From positions 2,666,001 to 2,730,000 of the forward strand of contig NZ_LT627736.1 in NCBI RefSeq assembly GCF_900102005.1: a stretch of 64,000 nucleotides of DNA, in the 5' to 3' direction. This document shows positions 17,935 through 26,400 of this stretch, piece after piece. A program made the position numbers and the translations under genes. The notes below the pieces were generated by a model, which searched no databases, was not told the DNA's origin, and worked only from the letters and a program-made list of their open reading frames with translations. Source of the stretch: Microbacterium sp. LKL04. Its GTDB lineage: Bacteria; Actinomycetota; Actinomycetes; Actinomycetales; Microbacteriaceae. How positions within the stretch are numbered: the stretch's first letter is position 1; the number at the start of each line of letters is the position of its first letter.

Positions 17935-18392
17935 GCCGACTCGGAACGCAGCTCGCGGTCGAACAGCGTCTCGGCCGAGGCGACCTCGAGCGCACGACGC
18001 AACTGGGTGCTGGAGGTGTGCGCTGTGTATGGGAAGTACACGACCTCGACCCCGACCTCGGCGAACTCGCGTTCGAGGCGGTTGCCCTTCTCGGTGCCGC
18101 GCCAGTCGTCGCCCTTGAAGAAGTGCGTGAAACCGACCTCGCGCCACACTGCCAGCTTGTCGGGCACGCGTTCGATGTGGACGTGATCCACGAAGCGGAT
18201 GCCGCGCACGATGTCGGCTCGCTCCGCCGTCGGGATGAACGGGTCGACGCCCTTCACCTCGTGCAGCATCTCGTCGCTGACCACACCGGCGACGAGCATG
18301 TCGCAGTGCTCCCTCGCGTGGCGAAGGATGTTCAGATGTCCCACGTGGAACAGGTCGAACGCCCCCGCGGCGTAACCGATACGCACAGTCAT
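17931..18392 (-). CDS. tagD: Glycerol-3-phosphate cytidylyltransferase (TagD-like)
   Basis: 153 residues. A nucleotidyltransferase predicted to make CDP-glycerol from CTP and glycerol-3-phosphate; related enzymes make CDP-ribitol or ADP-sugars. Seen: GAFDLFHVGH (the HxGH signature, residues 10-19), a FFKGDDW motif near 110 and the terminal S-S-T-Q-L-R-R segment matching the ISTT/K motif of TagD. Length is that of the family. GGGGAG lies 7 bases before the ATG. Upstream (18421-18442, read on the minus strand) are two TTGGGG-type boxes shared with other envelope genes here. With the CDP-alcohol phosphatidyltransferase at 20807 it points to a glycerol-phosphate-bearing envelope polymer. Confidence 0.88.
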   Translation of the reverse strand: MTVRIGYAAGAFDLFHVGHLNILRHAREHCDMLVAGVVSDEMLHEVKGVDPFIPTAERADIVRGIRFVDHVHIERVPDKLAVWREVGFTHFFKGDDWRGTEKGNRLEREFAEVGVEVVYFPYTAHTSSTQLRRALEVASAETLFDRELRSESA

Positions 18393-18400
18393 AGCAAGCT

Positions 18401-18442
18401 CCCCAGCCAGCTAGATCGAGCCCCAACTCGAATCGGGCCCCC
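18401..18442 (-). promoter_or_regulatory. TTGGGG-type boxes ahead of tagD
   Basis: On the minus strand, G-runs stand at 18438-18442 (TTTGGGGGCC) and 18421-18424 (GTTGGGGCTC), with 18401-18404 (GGGGAG) acting as the ribosome-binding site. Spacings are 17 and 20 bases. Same pattern as the boxes at 45064-45193 and 37595-37622. Confidence 0.4.
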
Positions 18443-18484
18443 AAAGCCCGATTCCTGGACACTACACCACGACGCGCCCGGGCG

Positions 18485-19420
18485 TCACGATCCGGTGCGG
18501 GGTCGGTACTCGAGGTAGCGGAACCCGGCGCCGCCGGCAGCCATACCGATCCCACGGGCCGCGAGTCGCGCGCCGCGGGCCCGGTGCACCGTCGAACGCG
18601 TCGCGACGCCCAGGAACCACCGGCCGGTACCGGCCAGCGCGCGCGCCAGCCCGACGGCCAGCCAGCGGGCGCGGCGTCGGAGAGTGCGTACGGCGCCGTA
18701 GGTGAGCCCGATGTCGCTGCGGGCGGTCGTCGTGCCGACGCGGAACGCGCGCCGGAGGACCCAGGACGGGGTCGCCCGGTCCGCCGGTACGTGATCGGTC
18801 ACCACGGCACGCGGCGCGGCCGCGATCCGCACACCGGCTCGGGTGAGGGCGGACGTGAAGTGGATGTCCTCGCCACCGGAGCGTCCGAAGTCCTCGTCGA
18901 AGCGGATGCCCGTGGTGCGGAGCGTGGACACGTCGATCAGGAGATTGTTGGTCGGGGCCGCCGGCATCCGCTCTCCGTCCGCGAATCGGACACGACGGAA
19001 GAACCCGCCCGCCACGATCCACTCGTCGGGCGGGACGTCGAACTCCGACTCGACGCGGCCCGAGACCAGATCCGCCGTCCCCGCAGCCCAGGGCGATATC
19101 AGGGCCTGCAGCCATCCGGGGGCGGGGACCTCGTCGTCGTCGATGAAGACGAGGGCGTCGACGCCTCTGGAGATGGCTTCGTCGAGCGCGGTGTTCCGCA
19201 CCGCGGCGAGACCGGGACGCGGCTCGAGCCGGTAGTGCACCGATGCTGCCTGAGCCGGTCCTGCGGCGCTTCCTCCCGGATCGTTGTCGATCACGATGAC
19301 GTCCGCGCTCAGGGGCGCGACGTCCTCGCGCTGGTCGGCGAGGGTGATCAGCAGCCGGGCGAGGCGGTCGGGCCGGCGGTACGACGGCACCGCGATCAGG
19401 ATCCGCTTCGACGCACTCAC
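18485..19420 (-). CDS. Glycosyltransferase family 2
   Basis: 311 residues from the GTG at 19420, which overlaps the upstream stop (GTGA). GT-A fold: VPSYRRPDRLARLL at the N terminus, VIVIDNDPGGS, then the metal-binding FIDDDEVP (D-D-D) and the SGGEDIHFT acceptor-side motif. A short hydrophobic C-terminal region (about 250-300) could bind the membrane. The sugar donor cannot be read from sequence. Second gene of a two-gene minus-strand unit with the GT-B enzyme at 19417-20442, in the left part of the envelope polysaccharide locus. Confidence 0.88.
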   Translation of the reverse strand: MSASKRILIAVPSYRRPDRLARLLITLADQREDVAPLSADVIVIDNDPGGSAAGPAQAASVHYRLEPRPGLAAVRNTALDEAISRGVDALVFIDDDEVPAPGWLQALISPWAAGTADLVSGRVESEFDVPPDEWIVAGGFFRRVRFADGERMPAAPTNNLLIDVSTLRTTGIRFDEDFGRSGGEDIHFTSALTRAGVRIAAAPRAVVTDHVPADRATPSWVLRRAFRVGTTTARSDIGLTYGAVRTLRRRARWLAVGLARALAGTGRWFLGVATRSTVHRARGARLAARGIGMAAGGAGFRYLEYRPRTGS

Positions 19421-20442
19421 GCTTCGCCCCGCCGCGACCGGATCGCCCCGACGTACGCCTCGCGGTGGCGGGCGCCGACGAGCGACCATCCGCGGTCGTC
19501 CAGATCCGGGACCGTCGCAGGAATGGCGTTCGTCGCTTCGGCGAACGCCGACAGGGCGTCGGCCGTGAGGTCGCCGTCGAACATCGTCACCCACCCGTCG
19601 CCGACCTCGAGGGCCAGCGCCTCGTTCACCTCGTTGCGGGGCACGAGGACGGGGCGATCGAGCGAGAGCGCCGCGAGCGCCGTGCCGGAGTTGTGCATGA
19701 ACCGATACGGCAGCACGATCCCCGATGCGGACATGACGGCGCGGGCGAAGTCCTCCTCCGACAGGTATCGGAGATCGACGGAAATGCGGTCGTCAGGTGA
19801 GGCGAGCTCCCGGAGCTCCGCGGCGAGCTGCGGCGTCGAGGGATTTCCCGAGACCCGGAGCGTCCAGTCCCCGAGACGGGAGGCGGTCTCCCGGAAACGC
19901 TCGATGAGCGCTTCGACGCCCTTGTAGCGGCGCACGAGACCGACGAAGCCGAGAGAGCGCGGTGCCGCCGGAACGGTCTCGACGCGGGCGAACCAGTCGC
20001 GGTAGTGGCCGTGCGGGATGACGGCCGACGGGATGCCGGGGCGCACCGGCGTGGAATCGTTCAGGCGGATGTGAAAGTCGGCGTGGCGGTCGATCCACCG
20101 CAACAGGAACCGTTCCCACCGCGAGTCCACGTCGGGGAGCTCGACGTTGTGGAGCGTCCGGACGATCGCGACGCGGGTGAGTCGCAGTCGCGCGACGAGC
20201 ACGGTGGCGAACAGCCGACGGGCGACGCGCTTGGCCGGGGTCGCTCCACCGAAAAGCGTCTCCGGCCAGTGGAAATGCAGGACGTCGTACCGGCCGAGCA
20301 ACGCGCTCCGGCGGTCGAAGCGCAGGTGCTCGTGTCCGGGTTCGGAGTTCAGCGCGGCATCCAGCATGTGGACGTAAGGATTGGACGTGGGTCGCGGCGC
20401 CCCGAAGGATTGCATCACGCGCAGGCGGTCACCGGTCGGCAT
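19417..20442 (-). CDS. GT-B fold glycosyltransferase
   Basis: 341 residues. The N-terminal half shows VLHFHWPETLFGG and VRTLHNVELPD, typical of GT4-like polysaccharide glycosyltransferases of the GumK-like type. The C-terminal half has LGFVGLVRRYKGVEALIERF and the donor-site region LPYRFMHNSGTALAALSLDRPVL, where the usual Glu is not obvious. No signal or helix is seen; it is probably membrane-associated through basic patches. First gene of the unit with the GT2 gene downstream. Donor and acceptor are unknown. Confidence 0.82.
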   Translation of the reverse strand: MPTGDRLRVMQSFGAPRPTSNPYVHMLDAALNSEPGHEHLRFDRRSALLGRYDVLHFHWPETLFGGATPAKRVARRLFATVLVARLRLTRVAIVRTLHNVELPDVDSRWERFLLRWIDRHADFHIRLNDSTPVRPGIPSAVIPHGHYRDWFARVETVPAAPRSLGFVGLVRRYKGVEALIERFRETASRLGDWTLRVSGNPSTPQLAAELRELASPDDRISVDLRYLSEEDFARAVMSASGIVLPYRFMHNSGTALAALSLDRPVLVPRNEVNEALALEVGDGWVTMFDGDLTADALSAFAEATNAIPATVPDLDDRGWSLVGARHREAYVGAIRSRRGEA

Positions 20443-20536
20443 AGCGGACAGTCTGGCAGGTCGGCGGACGCCTTCCGCTCCGCATGCTCACCCCTTCAGC
20501 CACGGGGTCCGGGCGGGGCGGAGTCGGCCGGCGCGC

Positions 20537-20565
20537 GAGACAACATCGGGTTTGCGCGGCATACT
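20537..20565 (+). promoter_or_regulatory. Predicted promoter upstream of the CDP-alcohol phosphatidyltransferase unit
   Basis: GAGACA (20537-20542), 17-base spacer, CATACT (20560-20565), four of six matches in each box to the housekeeping consensus. It would start transcription near 20572, giving a leader of about 230 bases before 20807. The rest of the 20443-20806 gap holds G-runs at 20572 and 20612, and the small frame listed next. Confidence 0.35.
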
Positions 20566-20624
20566 GGCCGTGGGGATGGGCGCTTCCGGCGCCCGCGAAT
20601 GTCGAGCTACTGGGGGTGGCGCGA

Positions 20625-20810
20625 ATGACTTCGCTCATAGGGGACGTGAGCACGACGGCCGCGTGGTTGCGCGTCACCGCTGGGATCGCGACGGTGCCCG
20701 GTAGGGTGTCCCGCACCGTCCGTCCGCCCTCGGGGATCGCCGATCCGGACCGTGTCGCGGTGCCCGTCCGTAGCCCACGCGCACGACGCTTGCGAGGAGC
20801 AACCCGATGA
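20625..20810 (+). CDS. Possible 61-residue leader ORF (low confidence)
   Basis: The frame runs from the ATG at 20625, preceded by TGGGGGTGG, to a TGA overlapping the ATG of the phosphatidyltransferase gene (ATGA). The product would be basic and Arg-rich at its C terminus, with no recognised domain. The tight overlap fits translational coupling, but a random open frame in high-GC DNA is equally possible. Confidence 0.22.
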   Translation: MTSLIGDVSTTAAWLRVTAGIATVPGRVSRTVRPPSGIADPDRVAVPVRSPRARRLRGATR

Positions 20811-21544
20811 CGACCACAGATCCCATCTCACCGAATCTCGCCGAGACGATGGCGAGACTGCGCGGAGCTCAAAAGGGCCACGCCCGTGGTGCGCCCGCGT
20901 ACTCGGTGTACGTCAACCGTCGTATCGGACGGTTGTTCGCCGCCGTCGCGTACCGACTCGGTCTCACGCCCAACCGGGTCACCCTCGTGAGCGCCGCCCA
21001 CACCTTCGTCGGCGTCGCCCTCATCGCGACGGTGCCGCCGTCCTGGTGGTCCGGCATTCTCACCGCGGTGCTGCTCGTAGCGGGCTACGCGTGGGATTCC
21101 GCCGACGGCCAGGTCGCCCGGCTCCGCGGCGGCGGCTCGGTCGCGGGTGAATGGCTGGACCACTTCGTGGATGCCCTGAAGATCGCGAGTCTGCACCTTG
21201 CCGTCCTGGTCGGGCTCTACCGGTTCGGGGACCTCGGCGAGTTCGCCCTTCTCATCCCGATCGGCTACTCCGTCGTCGCGACCGTGACGTTCTTCGGGAT
21301 GATCCTGAACGACCTCCTGAAAGGCGCACGCGGTGTGGCATCGACCCACGCGCGTGCCGGCGGTACGTTCGGGCGGTCGATGATCCTTCTGCCGACCGAC
21401 TTCGGCGTGCTCTGCCTCGCCTTCCTCCTGTGGGGGGTGTCGCCGCTGTTCCTGGCGGTCTACGGCGCACTGTTCGCCGTCAACGCGCTCTTCCTGGGCG
21501 CAGCGACCGTGAAGTGGTTCCGCGAGATGCGCCGTGTCGGCTGA
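20807..21544 (+). CDS. CDP-alcohol phosphatidyltransferase
   Basis: 245 residues, an integral membrane enzyme that moves a phospho-alcohol from a CDP-alcohol to an acceptor. The family motif D-x2-D-G-x2-A-R-x8-G-x3-D-x3-D is present as DSADGQVARLRGGG followed by GEWLDHFVD, all acidic residues intact. Around six hydrophobic segments are visible. GAGGAG precedes the ATG. The acceptor is unclear: this subgroup often sits in polysaccharide loci, where it may use CDP-glycerol or a related donor, consistent with tagD nearby. The 3' end overlaps the GT2 gene by 11 bases. Confidence 0.9.
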   Translation: MTTTDPISPNLAETMARLRGAQKGHARGAPAYSVYVNRRIGRLFAAVAYRLGLTPNRVTLVSAAHTFVGVALIATVPPSWWSGILTAVLLVAGYAWDSADGQVARLRGGGSVAGEWLDHFVDALKIASLHLAVLVGLYRFGDLGEFALLIPIGYSVVATVTFFGMILNDLLKGARGVASTHARAGGTFGRSMILLPTDFGVLCLAFLLWGVSPLFLAVYGALFAVNALFLGAATVKWFREMRRVG

Positions 21545-22487
21545 CGACGCGAGGTGGGCCGTCGTCGTCGTGAACTACGGCTCGAGCGCGCTCCTCGAGG
21601 CCAATCTCGCTGCCACGGTCGCGGAGGCGGAGCCCGACATCGTCGTCGTTGTAGACAATCCGACGACCGGCGGCGAGCGGAAGCGCATGCGCGACCTCGC
21701 CAGACGGGAACGCTGGACCCTCATCGAGCCCGACGTCAACACCGGTTTCGGCGGCGGCGTCAACCTCGGCGTGGCCGCAGCCCTCGAAGCGGGAGCGACC
21801 GGGCTGCTGTTGCTCAACCCGGACGCCCGGATGGGCGGGGACGCCGTCCGCACGCTCCGGAGCGCGACCGCGGGCTCTCCGCTCGCCCTGTGCGCGCCGC
21901 GAATCATGACGCCCGGAGGCTCGGTCTGGTTCGCGGGTTCGGACGTCTCCCTCGTCGACGGTCGCACCCGCAGTCATGCCAAGCGCGCCCAGTACCCCGG
22001 CGAGGAGACCTGGGAGTGGCTGACCGGCGCGTGCCTGTGGTTCACGGCGGCGCTCTGGCATGCCACAGGTGGCTTCGACGAGGAGTACTTCCTGTACTGG
22101 GAGGACGTGGACTTCTCCCGCAGGGCCGTGGCCGCGGGCGGGACCCTGCGCGTGGTGACCGACTCCGTCGCCGTCCATGACGAGGGGGCGACGCACCGAT
22201 CGCATCGACAGACGAGCCGCAGCAAGTCCGAGACGTACTACTACTTCAACATCCGGAATCGCATGCTCTTCGCCATTCGCTTCCTCGACGAAGAAGGGAT
22301 CCGTCGCTGGCGCGCCGGCGTCACCGCATCCGCTCGTGAAGTGATCCTCCGGGGCGGGCGCGCACAGCTGCTCCGGTCGTCAGCGCCATGGCGGGCCTAC
22401 CTGCGCGGGGTTCGCGACGCCCGCCGGATCGCGGATGAAGGCTTGAGACTCGGCGGCAGCGGTGTCGGGGCCGCCGTCAGGGGCTAG
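21534..22487 (+). CDS. Glycosyltransferase family 2 (rhamnosyltransferase-like)
   Basis: 317 residues from the GTG at 21534, overlapping the previous gene by 11 bases. WAVVVVNYGSS at the N terminus, NTGFGGGVNLGV, LLLNPDARM (metal-binding D-x-D variant), then FDEEYFLYWEDVDFSRR, the W-E-D-x-D motif of dTDP-rhamnosyltransferase-like GT2 enzymes. A soluble, membrane-peripheral enzyme. Probably adds rhamnose or a similar deoxysugar; the donor is an inference from family pattern. Confidence 0.88.
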   Translation: MSADDARWAVVVVNYGSSALLEANLAATVAEAEPDIVVVVDNPTTGGERKRMRDLARRERWTLIEPDVNTGFGGGVNLGVAAALEAGATGLLLLNPDARMGGDAVRTLRSATAGSPLALCAPRIMTPGGSVWFAGSDVSLVDGRTRSHAKRAQYPGEETWEWLTGACLWFTAALWHATGGFDEEYFLYWEDVDFSRRAVAAGGTLRVVTDSVAVHDEGATHRSHRQTSRSKSETYYYFNIRNRMLFAIRFLDEEGIRRWRAGVTASAREVILRGGRAQLLRSSAPWRAYLRGVRDARRIADEGLRLGGSGVGAAVRG

Positions 22488-22535
22488 GATCTGTGCGAAT
22501 CGTGCGGCGCGTCCATTGGGGAGGACGGCACGGTC

Positions 22536-23297
22536 ATGGGGGAGGACGACATCAGGATGAAGGACGACGAAGCGTTCGCGCGTGATCGCGATGAATTCGA
22601 GCGGCTGCTCGGTGACGAGCCGCGCCGCCCGTCACGCAAGGCGATGATCGCGGTGGCGGTCGCCGCAGCGGTGGTGATCGGGGGCGGCATCGCGCTCGCG
22701 GTCGGTCTGAGCGGCGGTGGGGTGTCCGCGGCGCCGGGCGGTGTCGGTTCGAGCGCCTCGCCCGTGACCGGCCAGCCCTCCTCGAGTCCCGCGCCGAGCG
22801 GGACGGCGACGGGGGAGGCACCCGACGGGTCGACGGCGACGCCCGGAACCGGCTCGGACCAGTCGGATGATCCTTCCGCGCCGGGGACCGATGCCCGTGA
22901 GACGCTTCCGCCGGTCGATCTCGCGGCCCCCGTCGCCGTGGAGGGAGGTCCGACGGTGGCGGTGCGTCGCATCGAGAGCGTGACGGGAGAAGCCGTCCTG
23001 CCCGGTGAGGTGAGCGGCCCGGCCGTCCGCGTCACCGTCGAGGTGAAGAACGGCTCCACGAAGGCCATCGATCTGACCACCGCAGCTGTCACCTTGTTCG
23101 CCGGTTCCTCGGATCTGCAAGCCAGTCCGGTCACGAAGCCGGCCGGCAAGGCCTTCCCGTCCGAGGTCGCGCCGGGGAAGACGGCCGAAGGCGCCTTCGT
23201 CTTCGAACTGCCCGAGGGGCAGCGCGCGGACGTTCGCATCGAGGTCGATCTGTCTGTTTCGGACCCGCTGATCGCCTTCGAGGGCGACATCGACTGA
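22536..23297 (+). CDS. Membrane-anchored protein with DUF4352-like outer domain
   Basis: 253 residues. An acidic/basic N terminus is followed by one membrane helix (about 36-58), then a Ser/Pro/Gly/Thr-rich linker (60-125) and a beta-sandwich-like domain (VRVTVEVKNGSTKAIDL ... LIAFEGDID) resembling DUF4352 or Ig-like modules. Two starts are possible: ATG 22536 or ATG 22557; both have a G-rich box 11 bases upstream. Located just before the giant secreted protein. Likely an envelope-exposed accessory protein; no catalytic motif was seen. Confidence 0.7.
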   Translation: MGEDDIRMKDDEAFARDRDEFERLLGDEPRRPSRKAMIAVAVAAAVVIGGGIALAVGLSGGGVSAAPGGVGSSASPVTGQPSSSPAPSGTATGEAPDGSTATPGTGSDQSDDPSAPGTDARETLPPVDLAAPVAVEGGPTVAVRRIESVTGEAVLPGEVSGPAVRVTVEVKNGSTKAIDLTTAAVTLFAGSSDLQASPVTKPAGKAFPSEVAPGKTAEGAFVFELPEGQRADVRIEVDLSVSDPLIAFEGDID

Positions 23298-23360
23298 CCG
23301 GCTGAGGGCCGATTCTGAAAACAGTTCGCGCTCAGCGCACGTTATGGCGTATGTTGTGCG

Positions 23361-23426
23361 AGAAATCCTTTGGGGGGATTTCTGGGGACCCGTCAGCATC
23401 ACGCGCTCTGCGTGTGCATGCTGACG
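23361..23426 (+). promoter_or_regulatory. Two hairpins in the leader of the giant LamG/PKD gene
   Basis: Hairpin 1: AGAAATCC (23361-23368) with GGATTTCT (23376-23383), 8 bp, G-rich loop. Hairpin 2: 23391-23399 pairs with 23418-23426 (9 bp), continuing as CACGC (23400-23404) with GCGTG (23410-23414) after a 3-base bulge. It ends 21 bases before the GTG start, close enough to influence translation. Confidence 0.5.
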
Positions 23427-23447
23427 CGTATATAGGGGATGTAAATC

Positions 23448-26400
23448 GTGGGGACGATTTCTGCAGGCCGTGCGGCCTTTTCGATGATGATCGCGACTGT
23501 CGTCGCGGCCGGACTGACTTTCGGAGTGATGCCGCAAGCGGCGATCGCGGCGGATCCACCACCGGCCGCCGCGCCGTCGCCGCTCCCTGAGACGGTGACG
23601 GCCGACGCGCTTCCCACCGTGCAGATCGACGGCGGCGTGGTGTGGTCCCAGGTCATCGTGGGCAACACGGTTTACGCCGCCGGGCAGTTCTCGAACGCGC
23701 GGCCGGCGGGCGCGGCACCGGGAACCAATCTGTCGGCGCGCGGCAACATCCTCGCCTACAACCTGACCACGGGCGCGCTGATCACCTCGTTCGCTCCGAC
23801 CTTCAACAACCGGATCAACGAGCTCGCTGCGTCTCCGGACGGCACGAAGCTCTACGTCACGGGCTCCTTCAGCCAGGTCAATGGTCAGAACCGGCAGCGC
23901 TTCGCCGTCCTCGACATCCCCAGCGGCAACCTCGTTTCGGGAACCGTCAGTCTGAATAACATCGGCAAGGCGATCTCCGCGACCGCCGATGGCGTCTTCG
24001 TCGGCGGATACTTCACCTCCGTCGCAGGCCAGCCTCGCCAGCGCATCGTGAAGCTGAATTCCGCCGGCACTGCTGTGCAGCCCTTCGCCGTACCGGTCGA
24101 CAACGGTCAGGTGCAGAGCATCGCCGTGAACCCGGCCGGCGACCGGGTCGCGATCTCAGGCAACTTCACGTCCGTCGGCGGCGGCGACAAGCCCGGCTTC
24201 GGACTGTATCTGGCCGACGCGTCGAGCGGTACCGGTCTCCCACTCCCCGCAAACACCCAGGTACGCAACGCGGGAGAGACCGCGGGCTTCATGAGCCTCG
24301 CCACTGATGGCTCGAAGTTCTACGGAGCGGGTTGGCACTTCGGCGGCACCGGGAACGTGGAGGGCACCTTTGCCGTGAACTGGGCAGACGGCGCGATCGC
24401 CTGGATCGAGGACTGCCATGGTGACACATACGACATCGCGATCGTCAATGACATCGCCTACTCCGCAAGCCACAAGCACTACTGCGGTAACAGCGGCGGC
24501 TTCCCGCAGACCGACCCGTGGAGCTTCTACCACTCCACTGCATGGACCACCGATGCCCGCGGGACGAACACGGGTGACATCTACGGCTATCCAGACCACC
24601 CGGGAACACCGCGACCCGAGTTGTTGAATTGGTTCCCCCAGACCACGCCGGGCAACTTCACCGGCACGGGGCAGGCCGTCTGGACCGTCACAGGCAATTC
24701 GGACTACGTCATCTATGGTGGCGAGTTCCCGGTGGTGAACGGCACTCGACAGCAGGGTCTCGTTCGATACGGCACGCGTGCGCTCGCGCCGAACAAGCAA
24801 GGCCCTCGGTTCTCGGGCGATGCGTGGAGCTTCTCTGCGAAGTCCTTCTCCTCGGGCGAGGTTCGCGTGAGGTACCAGACCAATTGGGATCGTGACGACA
24901 CGACCCTGACCTACCGCGTCTACCGCGACTCCGAGGCCTCCGCGCCCATCTCGGAGAAGACGATCTCGACGGTGTTCTGGAAGCCGCAGTCGCAGACCCT
25001 CACCGACGCCGACCAGCAGCCGGGCAGCTCGCACCGCTATCGCGTGGTCGCCACCGATCCGTACGGGAACGTCGCCAAGTCGAGCTGGATCACCGTGACG
25101 GTCTCGGACGCTGTCCTCGGTGACTATGCCAAGGACGTCTTCAAGGACGACGCCGAGCACTTCTGGCGTCTCTCCGACCCGGATTCCGCGAGCTCCAGCG
25201 ACTGGGCGGGAACGTCCGACCTGACCATCACCGGCACGGTGGAGTCCGCGGCGGGTGCCATCGCATCCGATCCTGACACTGCCAAGAACTTCTCGAACGG
25301 GGCCTTCGGAGCCACGACGGACTCCATCGAGGGTCCCGGCACGTTCACGGTCGAGAGCTGGGTGAAGACCACCTCCACGGCCGGCGGCAAGATCATCGGT
25401 TTCGGCAACAGCTCGAGCGGGAACTCGAACAGCTACGACCGGCACGTGTACATGGACAACGACGGCCGTATCTGGTTCGGTGTCCATCCCGGCGGGGTGC
25501 GGACGGTCAACTCCGGTGCCGGTTACAACGACGGCCAGTGGCACCACATCGTGGCGAGCTTGAGTGCCGACGGAATGAAGCTCTACCTCGACGGCAGGCG
25601 GGTCGCACAGCGCGCGGACACGACGTCGGGACAGTCCTACAACGGGTACTGGCGCGTGGGAGGCGACAACATCGGCGGATGGCCCAACCAGCCCTCCTCC
25701 TCGCACCTCACCGGCACCATCGACGATGTCGCCGTGTATCGTCAGGCGCTCACACTGGCCGAGGTGCAATCGCACTACCGCAAGTCGGGTCGGACGCTGG
25801 ATGTGCCCGAGGCCCCGGCGGACGCGTACGGCGCCGTCGTGTACAACTCCGAACCGGATCTCTACTGGCGTTACAGCGAGAAGTCGGGAACGAGTGTCGC
25901 GGACAGCAGCATTTCGGGGTACGCCGGCGCCATCGCCGGTACCGTGACGCGCGACGTACCCGGGGCCATTTCGGGGACATCGGACCCGGGCATTTCGCTC
26001 TCGGGTTGGTCCAACGTGCACTCGGTCGCGCAGTTCGGGTCGCCGGGCGCGTTCACGGCCGAGACGTGGTTCCAGACGACCTCCACGCAGGGCGGCAAGA
26101 TCATCGGCTTCGGTGACGCACAGGCGGGCACGTCGTCCAATTACGACCGACACGTCTACATGCAGGACAACGGACAGCTCGTGTTCGGGACCTGGACCGG
26201 GCAGGCGAACACGATCACGTCGCCGAGCGCCTACAACAACGGTCAGTGGCATCACATGGTGGCCACGCAGGGACCCGCCGGTATGGCGATGTACGTCGAC
26301 GGTGTCCAGGTCGGGACGAACCCGCAGACGCAGGCGCAGGGGTACAACGGCTACTGGCGCGTCGGTGGTGACACGACATGGGGTTCGTCGTCGCCGTTCC

